The notes beneath the pieces are model-generated. The model ran no database searches. It was not told the origin of the DNA and saw only the letters and a program-made list of their open reading frames with translations. This document shows positions 1-8,133 of a stretch of 64,000 nt of DNA, piece after piece. Source of the DNA: Alcanivorax sediminis (GTDB lineage Bacteria > Pseudomonadota > Gammaproteobacteria > Pseudomonadales > Alcanivoracaceae); assembly GCF_009601165.1 (NCBI RefSeq), contig NZ_WIRE01000004.1:62001-126000 (forward strand), written 5' to 3'. The position numbers and the translations under genes are program-made. Position 1 is the first letter of the stretch; each line of letters begins with the position of its first letter.

Positions 1-1
1 T

Positions 2-1129
2 CAGGGGCAGGATCGTCAGATCCGCCTGGCCAGTAGCCAGGCGCCGGTCCGCTATCAGGCGCTGGATCCCCTGCAGGGCTGGCCAGCGGAAGAAAAAGTG
101 GCGCTGCTGCAGCGTCTGGATGCCCTGGCCCGTTCACTGGATCCGGCCATTGTGGAAGTAACGGCCAGCCTCAGTGCAGTTCAGGACGTGGTCATGGTGG
201 TGGCCAGCGATGGCACCCTGGCTGCAGATGTGCGGCCATTGATCCGCTGTAATGTGAGTGTGATTGCCGAACGGAATGGCCGTCGCGAGCGCGGCAGCGC
301 GGGTGGCGGCGGTCGCGTCAGCTATGACTGGCTGCTGCAGGATAATCGTGTGGAAAGCTGGGCCCGGGAAGCGGTGCGTGGCGCATTGCTGAATTTGGAA
401 GCGGAAGCGGCCCCGGCGGGCTCCATGCCGGTGGTCTTGGGGCCCGGCTGGCCGGGAGTCCTGTTGCATGAAGCGGTGGGACACGGCCTGGAAGGGGACT
501 TCAATCGCAAGGGCACTTCCATGTTTGCCAAAAAACTGGGCCAGCAGGTGGCCTCCAGTCTGTGCACGGTGGTTGATGATGGCACCCTGCTGGATCGTCG
601 TGGCTCGCTCAATGTGGACGATGAGGGGACCCCCAGCGCCTGCAATACCCTGATCGACAAAGGCAAACTGGTGGGCTACATGCAAGACAAGACCAATGCC
701 CGACTGATGGGGGTGGCTCCCACCGGCAATGGCCGCCGGGAGTCTTATGCGCACCTTCCCATGCCGCGCATGACCAACACTTATATGCTGCCGGGCGAGA
801 GTGATCCGGAAGAAATTATCGCCAGCCTCGACCGTGGTATCTATGCAGTGAACTTTGCGGGTGGCCAGGTAGATATCACCTCAGGTCGCTTTGTGTTTTC
901 CACCAGCGAGGCTTATCTGGTGGAAAAGGGCAAGATTGTCTGCCCGGTGAAAGGGGCGACCCTGATTGGCAGCGGTGCTGAAGTGATGGACCGCATTTCC
1001 ATGGTGGGTAACGACCTGGCACTGGATTCCGGCATCGGCGTGTGCGGCAAGGAAGGCCAGTCCGTCCCGGTGGGGGTCGGCCAACCGACGCTGCGAGTGG
1101 ATGCTCTCACGGTTGGGGGAACTGCCTGA
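2..1129 (+). CDS. tldD: TldD metalloprotease subunit, 5' end outside window
   Basis: The reading frame is open from base 2, so this is the C-terminal three quarters (about 375 residues) of TldD, a protein of about 480 residues. TldD and PmbA/TldE form a heterodimeric metalloprotease that cleaves unfolded peptides in the cytoplasm and matures microcin B17 and CcdA in E. coli. The family zinc-binding motif HEAVGH is encoded at 467-484, followed by GLEGD. The GTG at 98 is internal and not the start, because family-like sequence continues upstream. The partner gene pmbA lies 2.7 kb downstream. The stop codon overlaps the start of the next gene (TGATG). Confidence 0.95.
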   Translation, partial: QGQDRQIRLASSQAPVRYQALDPLQGWPAEEKVALLQRLDALARSLDPAIVEVTASLSAVQDVVMVVASDGTLAADVRPLIRCNVSVIAERNGRRERGSAGGGGRVSYDWLLQDNRVESWAREAVRGALLNLEAEAAPAGSMPVVLGPGWPGVLLHEAVGHGLEGDFNRKGTSMFAKKLGQQVASSLCTVVDDGTLLDRRGSLNVDDEGTPSACNTLIDKGKLVGYMQDKTNARLMGVAPTGNGRRESYAHLPMPRMTNTYMLPGESDPEEIIASLDRGIYAVNFAGGQVDITSGRFVFSTSEAYLVEKGKIVCPVKGATLIGSGAEVMDRISMVGNDLALDSGIGVCGKEGQSVPVGVGQPTLRVDALTVGGTA

Positions 1130-1590
1130 TGTCCTCGGTGCTGGACACCCTGGCGCGGATGCGTCTGTTTGAGGGTTTAAGTGAGGATGAGCTCGAACTA
1201 CTGGAAACGCTGGTGTTTGTGAATCGGGTGTCCGCCGGGCAGACGGTATGCGAAGAGGGAGACCGTAGTGATTTCGTCTGCTTTGTGGTGCGTGGTTCCC
1301 TGGATATCGTGAAGACCAATGTGGACGGCGGTGAAGTGGTAATTGCGCATCTGCATGCGGGGGATTCCATGGGCGAGATGGCCCTGGTCGATAACGAGCC
1401 ACGCTCTGCCACGGTCAGGGTGGCGGAGGATGCCACCCTGATAGTACTGACCCACAAGGGGCTCGATCAGTTGCGCAAGCGCAGTCCCAGCGCGGCGACC
1501 CAGGTCATGGAAAATATCGCCCGCCTGCTGTGTGTGCATCTGCGGCGCACTTCCTCTCAGCTGGCGCAGTTCAAGCTGGCCGCAGGCTGA
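1129..1590 (+). CDS. Cyclic nucleotide-binding domain protein
   Basis: A 153-residue protein that is almost entirely one cNMP-binding (Crp-like) beta-roll. It starts [18 protein letters not shown], typical of the family entry helix, and carries the phosphate-binding cassette as GEMALVDNEPRSATV near residues 85-99. No helix-turn-helix follows, so it is not a complete Crp/Fnr regulator. The start ATG overlaps the tldD stop, implying translational coupling. A stand-alone sensor of cAMP or cyclic-di-GMP acting on a partner protein is possible but is inference; ligand and partner are unknown. Confidence 0.85.
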   Translation: MSSVLDTLARMRLFEGLSEDELELLETLVFVNRVSAGQTVCEEGDRSDFVCFVVRGSLDIVKTNVDGGEVVIAHLHAGDSMGEMALVDNEPRSATVRVAEDATLIVLTHKGLDQLRKRSPSAATQVMENIARLLCVHLRRTSSQLAQFKLAAG

Positions 1591-1629
1591 ACGTCTCCTT
1601 TTTGGGTCGCTGTAAACGGAACCAACAAG

Positions 1630-3123
1630 ATGAACAAGATCGTTGCCTTGCTGCTGCCGTTACTCCTGGCTGCCTGTGATCCGCTACAGTTGCCCGCAGA
1701 TATCCAGCTGCCGGATGGCGCGGTATATGACGGTGATATTGAAGACAACCTGTTCCATGGTCAGGGCGTGCTGACATGGCCGGATGGGCGTCGTTACAGC
1801 GGTGAATTCCGCCAGGGTCTGATGACCGGAAAGGGGCGACTGGAAGACCGCGATGGTTGTGTTCAGGAAGGTGACTTCGTTCAGGGCGTGCTGAACGGTG
1901 AGGGGCGCTATGACTGCGACGGCAGCAGCTACCAGGGAACCTTTAAAAATGGTGAGCTGATCAAGGGCTCAGCGGCCTACCTGGACGACAACACTTACCA
2001 AGGTGAATTTCAGCATTTTCAGCCTCACGGTAAGGGCAAGTGGACCACCGCGTCCGGAGAAGAATTTGAAGGCCAGTTTGTTGACGGCTTTCTGGAATCC
2101 GGCCGTTATCAGAACCAGAGTGGCATGGTTTACCAGGGGGAGTTCGAGTGGTTCAGCTTTGATGGCAAAGGCGAGCTGACCCGGCCTGATGGTGTTGTGA
2201 TCAGAGCGCAGTTTGAGAACGGTCAGGCGCAGGGCAAGGGGGTTCGCATCCTTCCCGGTGAAAATGGACCTGTGGAAGAAAAAGGATACTTTGTTGCTGG
2301 CGACTACTACCCCAGCAAGCAGGCCTACGAGCAACGCGAGAAGGCGCAGGCATCAGGGATGGAGGCACGGCTTTATACCGAAGCCAGTCGCCTGCAACTG
2401 GTCCTGTCTTCGCTGGCGCCGCAGCGGCCAGGTGTTCGTGACGTGTACTTCCTTGCCATTGGCGGCGACGGTACTTCCGGGGTGTTCAGCCGGGAAGTGG
2501 ATTGGGTCAGCGAACAGCTTGGCGGCGTGCTTGACCTCAAGCGCCGTCAGGTAAAACTGGTCAATGGCGGCGGCGATGAACTGCCGCTGGCGACCCGCAC
2601 CAGTGTGCATGAAGCCCTGAACGCGCTGGATGGACTGATGGATCCGGAGGAGGATCTGCTGCTGGTGCACATCGTTAGCCACGGCACCTCCAACGGTGAA
2701 CTGGTGCTGGATACCCGTAATATGCCGTTGAATAACCTGACCGTGGCGGACGGCAAGCAGTGGCTGAATGCCCTGAAAGTGAAGCATCAATGGATTGTGG
2801 TGTCTGCCTGTTATTCCGGCCAGTGGGTCAATGCGCTGGCTTCGCCACGGCGAGCGGTGTTTGCCTCTGCAGCGCAGGATCGTACTTCGTTTGGCTGTGG
2901 TGATGATTCCGAGCGTACCTGGTTTAGCCGCGCCCTGTATGGTGAGGACATGGGTGCCGGCATCCATGACCCTGATGCCTGGTTTGCTGCCGCCAGCGGC
3001 CGGGTGACCGCCATGGAGCAGGAGCAGGGCATCGCCGAGGAAGAGCATTCCCTGCCGCAGAAGTCCGTGGGGAAAGGGTTTGTCAGTTGGTGGCAGAGTG
3101 AGACGCTGACCGCGCCGAACTGA
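1630..3123 (+). CDS. Lipoprotein with MORN repeats and a C13 (legumain-like) peptidase domain
   Basis: A 497-residue protein. The N-terminus has a signal peptide with lipobox LLAAC (C16 lipidated); Asp at +2 would favour inner-membrane retention by the E. coli rule. Residues about 31-210 hold a run of MORN repeats (Y-x-G-x-F ... G-x-G patterns such as YSGEF, YQGEF). Residues about 270-445 resemble peptidase family C13: HIVSHG with candidate catalytic His351 and VSACYSG with Cys394. C13 enzymes include legumain and GPI transamidase. The target here is unknown; processing of envelope proteins is inference. A 7-bp-period array begins directly after the stop. Confidence 0.85.
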   Translation: MNKIVALLLPLLLAACDPLQLPADIQLPDGAVYDGDIEDNLFHGQGVLTWPDGRRYSGEFRQGLMTGKGRLEDRDGCVQEGDFVQGVLNGEGRYDCDGSSYQGTFKNGELIKGSAAYLDDNTYQGEFQHFQPHGKGKWTTASGEEFEGQFVDGFLESGRYQNQSGMVYQGEFEWFSFDGKGELTRPDGVVIRAQFENGQAQGKGVRILPGENGPVEEKGYFVAGDYYPSKQAYEQREKAQASGMEARLYTEASRLQLVLSSLAPQRPGVRDVYFLAIGGDGTSGVFSREVDWVSEQLGGVLDLKRRQVKLVNGGGDELPLATRTSVHEALNALDGLMDPEEDLLLVHIVSHGTSNGELVLDTRNMPLNNLTVADGKQWLNALKVKHQWIVVSACYSGQWVNALASPRRAVFASAAQDRTSFGCGDDSERTWFSRALYGEDMGAGIHDPDAWFAAASGRVTAMEQEQGIAEEEHSLPQKSVGKGFVSWWQSETLTAPN

Positions 3124-3237
3124 CAAACTGCAAGCTACAACGCGTCCAAGGCTTCCAGGATTTGAAGCGCCTTGCCCGCGAACACTGAAAGGGTGCGCGG
3201 GTGTGATGCTTTTGGCGTGTTGCGTGAAGCGTCGTCA
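3124..3237. repeat. Intergenic heptad element A between convergent genes
   Basis: The gap between the MORN/C13 gene and darP has heptad-like units on both sides. After the left stop come units such as TGCAAGC. On the right, GCGTGTT and GCGTGAA (3215-3228) are part of an array running 3208-3235 that ends two bases before the darP stop on the other strand. Between the arms are two small inverted repeats, including CCCGCG with CGCGGG. No gene is visible. Confidence 0.6.
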
Positions 3238-3777
3238 TCAATACAGCGGCGCAGTCTTGTCCAGCTGATTGAGGTAGTTCATCAGCTTGCGGCGCTCCCG
3301 TTTGAATTTGTCTTTGTCTGCGGCGCTGGCCGTGTCCGGGTCCGCCACTTTTGACTTCAGTGCGTTGCGGGTCAGGTTGCGCAGTTGCTGACGATCGCCG
3401 TGTGGGTAGGCATCCAGGATTTGTTGCAGCGTGGCGTCTGCATCGCGGGGTTGATCGCAGGCTGCGATCTGGTCTACCCAGTTGCTCAATCGCTGCTGGC
3501 GGAACGGGTCATTGAGTGCGGCCAGTGCCTGCTCAATCTGTTCGATGTTGGATTCGCGCACCAGGCGACCAATGTAGAGTGAGTGGCGGCGGCGCGCTTC
3601 GTGGCTGGTAATGCGGCGAGCCTCCTCCAGACCTTTTATCAAACCGTCGCTGAGCGGTAGCCGTTGCTGCTCTCCCTGCTTCAGCTCCATGAGCGACTGC
3701 CCAAGTTCCTGCAAGGCCAGGTCATCACGTTTCTGTTCTGACTTGCTGGTGTACTGGTCGTCGTTATACTCGGTCAT
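3238..3777 (-). CDS. darP: Ribosome-associated protein DarP (YjgA)
   Basis: A 179-residue charged, helical protein of the YjgA family, now called DarP, a factor that helps late assembly of the 50S ribosomal subunit. The central RRITSHEARRRHSLYIGRL and the C-terminal RRKLMNYLNQ match the family. A GTG at 3786 is in frame, but the ATG at 3777 has a GGAT five bases upstream and gives the usual MTEYNDD-like N-terminus, so it was chosen. The gene is divergent from pmbA with only about 40 bases between starts, as in E. coli and Pseudomonas. Confidence 0.92.
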   Translation of the reverse strand: MTEYNDDQYTSKSEQKRDDLALQELGQSLMELKQGEQQRLPLSDGLIKGLEEARRITSHEARRRHSLYIGRLVRESNIEQIEQALAALNDPFRQQRLSNWVDQIAACDQPRDADATLQQILDAYPHGDRQQLRNLTRNALKSKVADPDTASAADKDKFKRERRKLMNYLNQLDKTAPLY

Positions 3778-3819
3778 CGGATCCACTATTTATCGTCTAG
3801 GTAACGGAAGCGCTATTTT

Positions 3820-5175
3820 ATGTCTGATTCCCCCGTAACGACAGCGGTACTCGACGCAGCGCAGCTGCGCCAGGCAGAAGACACGGCCAGCTGGGTGCTG
3901 GAAGAGGGTAAACGCCTGGGCCTGGATGGGGTGGAGGTGAATGTGAGCCTGAGCCAGGGGTTCTCGGTCAATGTGCGTCAGGGGGAGGTGGAAACAGTGG
4001 AGTTCCACCGTGATCGAGGTGTTTCACTGACCGTCTTCAAGGGCCTGTGCAAGGGCCATGCGAGCAGCTCTGACGATAGCCGGGATAGCCTGCGTGACAG
4101 CCTCAAGGCAGCCGCAGCCATTGCCAGCTACACCGAAGCCGATAAATATGCCGGCTTGGCACCGGCGGCCGAGCTGGCCAAAGAGATTCCCGACCTGGAT
4201 CTCTACCATCCCTGGGAAATGGACACGCCGCGCGCTATTGAAGAAGCGCTGGCCTGCGAAACGGTAGCGCGCGCGGACAAGCGGATCGTGAATTCCGAGG
4301 GGGCCTCGGTGAACAGTGGTGCCAGTCTGCGCGTGTTCGCTACGTCTGAAGGGTTCCTGCATGGTTATCGCGGCACCCACCACAGCCGCGTCTGCAGTGT
4401 GGTGGCCGAGGATGCCGAGGGAATGCAGCGGGATTACTGGTATGACGGCGGCCGCATTGGAGCCTCACTGCAAAGTGCTCAGGAGGTGGGCGAGCAGGCC
4501 CGTGAGCGTACCCTGGCCCGGTTGGGGGCGATTATCCCGGAGACGGGTGAATTGCCGATCATCTTTGCTCCTCAAGTGGCTTCCGGCTTGCTGGGTCATC
4601 TGGTTTCCGCCATCAGTGGAGGCTCCATCTACCGTCGCAGTTCGTTCCTGCAGGACAGCCTGGGCAAGGCCGTGTTGCCCAAGGGGTTTGCTCTGGGTGA
4701 ACAGCCGCATCTGCCGGCCGGTAATTCTTCTGCGCCTTTTGACGGTGATGGTCTGCCTACCCGCGCCCAGTTCTTTATAGAAGATGGCATTCTCAATCAG
4801 TTCGCACTGGGCCTGTATGCCGGCCGCAGACTGGGCATGGCTCCCACTGGCAATGGCGGCGGCGTCCGCAATCTTCATGTCACAGATACCGGTGAATCCC
4901 TTGAGGCGCTGATGGCAAAAGCGGGCAAAGGTATTCTGGTGACGGAAGTAATGGGGCAGGGGGTCAATGTGGTTACTGGCGACTACTCCCGTGGTGCCAC
5001 TGGTTTCCTTTTTGAGAACGGTGTCATACAACAGCCGCTTCAAGAGTTTACGATTGCGGGGCATCTTGGCGATATGCTGAGAGGTATTCAGGGGAGCGGT
5101 ACGGATGTGGATCGTCGTGGCAACATTGCCTGCGGTTCTTTGCTGCTGTCACCCATGAAAATCGCAGGGCGATAA
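3820..5175 (+). CDS. pmbA: PmbA/TldE protease subunit
   Basis: A 451-residue protein of the usual length for PmbA (TldE), the non-zinc partner of TldD. It lacks the HExxxH motif, as expected, and keeps the family C-terminal features MAPTGNGGG, QGVNVVTGDYSRGA and IACGSLLLSPM. With TldD it forms a cytoplasmic protease for unstructured peptides. It is transcribed away from darP and followed after about 25 bases by a membrane protein gene that may be co-transcribed. Confidence 0.95.
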   Translation: MSDSPVTTAVLDAAQLRQAEDTASWVLEEGKRLGLDGVEVNVSLSQGFSVNVRQGEVETVEFHRDRGVSLTVFKGLCKGHASSSDDSRDSLRDSLKAAAAIASYTEADKYAGLAPAAELAKEIPDLDLYHPWEMDTPRAIEEALACETVARADKRIVNSEGASVNSGASLRVFATSEGFLHGYRGTHHSRVCSVVAEDAEGMQRDYWYDGGRIGASLQSAQEVGEQARERTLARLGAIIPETGELPIIFAPQVASGLLGHLVSAISGGSIYRRSSFLQDSLGKAVLPKGFALGEQPHLPAGNSSAPFDGDGLPTRAQFFIEDGILNQFALGLYAGRRLGMAPTGNGGGVRNLHVTDTGESLEALMAKAGKGILVTEVMGQGVNVVTGDYSRGATGFLFENGVIQQPLQEFTIAGHLGDMLRGIQGSGTDVDRRGNIACGSLLLSPMKIAGR

Positions 5176-5200
5176 CATTATCCATTTGTGGGGGAACATG

Positions 5201-5992
5201 ATGTCTGAAATGAATCCATACCAACAGCCGACCGCGGATGTGGCGGTGCCAGTACAGGGCGGGGAACTGACGCTGGGCGAGCCCAAAAAGATTTCAGTGG
5301 GCGATGCCATGGGTTGGTTTGGCCAGGGCAAGGAAATGCTGTCAGGTAACTGGGGGCTGGTGATTGGCAGCCTGATCGTGATCATGCTGTTGAACATGGC
5401 CGTGCAGTTCATTCCCTTTATCGGCTGGTTGGCTGGCATGTTTATCATGACGCTGCTGTATGCCGGACTGGTGAAAATGTTCTACCGTCTTGATAGTGAA
5501 GGCAGTGCCGAATTTGCTGATTTGTTTGCGGGCTTTTCGGAGAAGACCGGTCCGTTGGTGATTCTTGCGCTGATCCAGATGGCGGTGTATTTCGTGGTAA
5601 TTGTGGTGGCGTTGGCTGCCGTGTTCATGGTGTTGGGTTTCGATGCAGACACCCTGAATGCCATGGAATCCGGCATTATGCCTGATTCGGCGGCCAGCGG
5701 AGGTGCAATCGCTGCGGTTGTGTTCGTGATGTTCCTGCTGTTCGTGGGGATTGGCCTGCTGTTTTACTTCAGCATTCCGCTGGTGTTTCTGGGCAATCAG
5801 GGGCCGGGTGAAGCGCTTGCTACCAGCTTCAAGGCCTGCCTGAAAAACTTTGTGCCGTTGTTGATCTACGGCATCGTGGCAACACTGCTGGTGATGGTGG
5901 CCTCCATTCCCCTTATGCTCGGATTGCTGTTCGCCATGCCGTTGCTGGCAGGAGCCTACTACGCTTCCTTCAAACAGGTATTTGCGGAATAA
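5201..5992 (+). CDS. Integral membrane protein, BPSS1780-like
   Basis: A 263-residue protein with a hydrophilic, Pro/Gln-rich head (about 35 residues) and five to six hydrophobic segments, the first near residues 54-75. The segment following the second helix, AGLVKMFYRLDSEGSAEFADLFAGF, resembles uncharacterised BPSS1780-type membrane proteins. Function is unknown. In-frame TTG 5186 and ATG 5198 exist; ATG 5201 was chosen because GGGGG at 5190-5194 is then well spaced. A strong terminator follows the stop. Confidence 0.75.
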   Translation: MSEMNPYQQPTADVAVPVQGGELTLGEPKKISVGDAMGWFGQGKEMLSGNWGLVIGSLIVIMLLNMAVQFIPFIGWLAGMFIMTLLYAGLVKMFYRLDSEGSAEFADLFAGFSEKTGPLVILALIQMAVYFVVIVVALAAVFMVLGFDADTLNAMESGIMPDSAASGGAIAAVVFVMFLLFVGIGLLFYFSIPLVFLGNQGPGEALATSFKACLKNFVPLLIYGIVATLLVMVASIPLMLGLLFAMPLLAGAYYASFKQVFAE

Positions 5993-6007
5993 GGCCTCAG
6001 GCGCATA

Positions 6008-6042
6008 AAAAAAGCCGGAAGGGTTTCCCTTTCGGCTTTTTT
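6008..6042 (+). terminator. Rho-independent terminator
   Basis: Stem GCCGGAAGGG (6014-6023), three-base loop, then CCCTTTCGGC (6027-6036) and a run of T. A-rich sequence on the left side also allows function on the other strand. It ends the pmbA-side transcript. Confidence 0.9.
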
Positions 6043-6113
6043 GCTTGAGCTACGAGCTACGCTTGATTTGATAGGGTAACCCCGAATAGTTTCCGAATTT
6101 CTGCATTCAACGA

Positions 6114-6230
6114 AGCCGCTGTAGGAACGTAGCGTAGCGGAGTAACGCACGGAGTGCGGCCCCGAAGGGGTGAGCGCAGCGAATAACCTGCCTGCAGGCG
6201 ATCCGAGCCTCAGCGAGGTAAGGATTCCAG
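6114..6230 (+). repeat. Dispersed hairpin repeat, copy R1 (fullest form)
   Basis: About 115 bp starting GCCGCTGTAGGA and ending AAGGATTCCAG. It contains small hairpins: CGCAC/GTGCG, CCCC-GAA-GGGG and CCTGC-CT-GCAGG. A closely similar copy (R2) is at 34187-34288 and an internally deleted inverted copy (R3) at 34397-34452. Two GAGCTAC units (6047-6060) precede it. Confidence 0.85.
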
Positions 6231-6277
6231 AAACGCCTTAAGGATGGGCCGGTGAGCAGGTGGCATGTGCGGTTTTC

Positions 6278-6312
6278 GCATGTTGCGTGAAGCGTACTGC
6301 TTGTTGCGTCTG
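6278..6312 (-). repeat. GC-class heptad array B at the mgtE stop
   Basis: Five tandem seven-base units, including GCGTGAA and GCGTACT on the plus strand, end exactly at the mgtE stop codon. Read on the mgtE strand, the array begins directly after TAA with units such as CAGACGC and AACAAGC. Confidence 0.8.
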
Positions 6313-7677
6313 TTAAACCAGCAAATTGGCGTAGAGGATGGTGGCCAGTCCCAGAAAGGCCATGAAGCCGACGATGTCGGTGATGGTGGTCAGTACCACG
6401 GAACCAGCCAGTGCCGGGTCGATTCCCATCTTCTTCATGATCATGGGCAGCAAGGCGCCGGCGCAGGCGGCCATGATCAGGTTGATGACCATGGCGACGC
6501 CAATCACCAGGCCGATACTGGGATCGTTGAACCAGAGTCCGGCGGTAATACCGATCACTGTCGCCCAAAGCAGGCCGTTGATGGCGCCCACTGACAGTTC
6601 CTTGAACAGCAGGTAACGGGTGTTATTGGACTGGATTTGGCCCAATGCCATGGCGCGGATCACCAGCGTCAGGGTCTGGCTGCCGGCGATCCCACCCATG
6701 CTGGCAACGATGGGCATGAGAATGGCCAGTGCCACCACTTTTTCCAGTGTGGCTTCAAACAGGCCGATAACGGCTGAGGCGGCCATGGCCGTGAGCAGGT
6801 TGATGCCCAGCCACAGGGCGCGGCGGCGGGCGGTTTGCCACACGGAGCCGAACGTATCCTCGTCGTCATCCAGGCCGGCCATACTCATCAGGGAGTGATC
6901 GGCTTCTTCCATGATCACGTCTACCACGTCATCAATGGTGATTCGGCCCACCAGCATGCCTTCCTCATCGATCACGGGCGCAGTCACCAGGTCATGCCGC
7001 TCGAAGATTTTGGCTACCTCGGAAGCCGGCAGGGCCGCAGGTATGGACTGGATATCAGTGATCATCGCCTCACGCACGGTGGTGCCCGGGTCGCTGATCA
7101 GAACCTTGGTGAGAGGCAAAAGCCCGATGAACTGATTCTTCCGGTTGACGACGGCCAGGTTATCCGTGGTGCGTGGAATCTCGCCTCGCAGGCGCAGGTA
7201 CCGCTGTACTACCTCGAAAGTGATTTCCGGGCGTACCGTGATCACGTCGGTATTCATGATCCCGCCGGCGGTATCCTCCGGGTAGCTCATGACGTGTTCG
7301 AGACGTTCGCGGTTCTGCTCGTCCAGGCTGGCCATTACCTGGCTGGTGATGTGATCCGGCAGTTCCTGCAGCAAATCCGCCAGGTCATCGGTGTCCAGTT
7401 CTTCAACCAGCGATACCAGCTCATCGGTGCTGAGGTTGCGGAGCAGCTCTACCCGGACCTCTTCGCCCAGGTACTGGAGAACTTCTGTTTCCTGCTCCTT
7501 GTTGAGGAGTTGCCAAAGAATCTCCCGCTCGCGGGGCGGGGAAGACTCAATCAGGTGAGCGACTTCTGCGCCGGGCAGGTTGTTGATCAGCTGGCGAACC
7601 TGTGAGTAGGTACCACTGGCGAGCGCGCGGTTGATCGCTTTGAGATGTTGCTGGCTGCGGCTGCTATCGGCGGGCAT
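6313..7677 (-). CDS. mgtE: Magnesium transporter MgtE
   Basis: A 454-residue MgtE. Domains in order: helical N domain (about residues 20-130, with repeated LxxLL-type segments), paired CBS domains (about 131-255, beginning SYPEDTAGGIMNTDVITV), a connecting helix, and five membrane helices (about 290-454) containing MPIVASMGGIAGSQTLTLVIRA, the conserved pore segment. It is a homodimeric, Mg2+-gated channel in the inner membrane. The start ATG has no clear ribosome-binding site, because an AT-class heptad element begins nine bases upstream. Downstream of ptsO on the same strand. Confidence 0.95.
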   Translation of the reverse strand: MPADSSRSQQHLKAINRALASGTYSQVRQLINNLPGAEVAHLIESSPPREREILWQLLNKEQETEVLQYLGEEVRVELLRNLSTDELVSLVEELDTDDLADLLQELPDHITSQVMASLDEQNRERLEHVMSYPEDTAGGIMNTDVITVRPEITFEVVQRYLRLRGEIPRTTDNLAVVNRKNQFIGLLPLTKVLISDPGTTVREAMITDIQSIPAALPASEVAKIFERHDLVTAPVIDEEGMLVGRITIDDVVDVIMEEADHSLMSMAGLDDDEDTFGSVWQTARRRALWLGINLLTAMAASAVIGLFEATLEKVVALAILMPIVASMGGIAGSQTLTLVIRAMALGQIQSNNTRYLLFKELSVGAINGLLWATVIGITAGLWFNDPSIGLVIGVAMVINLIMAACAGALLPMIMKKMGIDPALAGSVVLTTITDIVGFMAFLGLATILYANLLV

Positions 7678-7686
7678 TGGAAAATC

Positions 7687-7822
7687 AGTTAATAGTTAAT
7701 AATTAATAGTGAATAGCTGGAAATGCAAAAACAGCTATCGACATTGCCTGTAAACAGTAACAGTCGTGACGTCTGGGGGGTACCGGTTTTAGTTATTAAC
7801 TATTCATTATTAACTATTAATT
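7687..7822. repeat. AT-class heptad element C (ptsO-mgtE)
   Basis: Two facing arms of tandem heptads flank about 80 bases of unrelated sequence. Left arm 7687-7714 has four units (AGTTAAT, AATTAAT, AGTGAAT types). Right arm 7795-7822 has four units in inverse orientation (ATTAACT, ATTCATT, ATTAATT). The right arm starts six bases after the ptsO stop. Elements D and J have the same design. Confidence 0.85.
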
Positions 7823-7828
7823 ACGATC

Positions 7829-8098
7829 CTACTCTCCCTCATCGAACATCCGGGCAAACAGGTCTTCCAGTTCGTTCATGGCATCCGCTTCATCGGGGCC
7901 CTGTACCTGAAAGGTGACCTGGCTGCCTTTGGCTGCACCCAGCATCAGAAGTCCCATGATACTTTTCGCATCGATGGGGTTGCCGTTATGAATCACATGG
8001 ATGCGGCTGTCATAACGGGAGGCCACGCTCACTACCTTGGCGGCTGCGCGTGCATGCAGCCCCAGTTTGTTGATCACGTCGAGTTGTTTTTCAATCAT
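7829..8098 (-). CDS. ptsO: Phosphocarrier NPr of the nitrogen PTS
   Basis: An 89-residue HPr-family protein. The phosphorylated histidine is H15 in NKLGLHARAA. The regulatory serine region reads AKSIMGLLMLGAAKG. In this gene context (after rapZ, with ptsN and rpoN) it is NPr, which passes phosphate from EI-Ntr to EIIA-Ntr (PtsN), a regulatory and not a sugar-transport chain. Last gene of the rpoN-hpf-ptsN-rapZ-ptsO run. Confidence 0.95.
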   Translation of the reverse strand: MIEKQLDVINKLGLHARAAAKVVSVASRYDSRIHVIHNGNPIDAKSIMGLLMLGAAKGSQVTFQVQGPDEADAMNELEDLFARMFDEGE

Positions 8099-8133
8099 GG
8101 GTCGGGTGTTCCTGGGCCGGGAGCGTAGGCAGC

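Noticed and set aside
6114..6230. R1 as an insertion sequence
   Set aside because: Too short, no coding capacity and no target-site duplication was seen; a REP-like repeat fits better.
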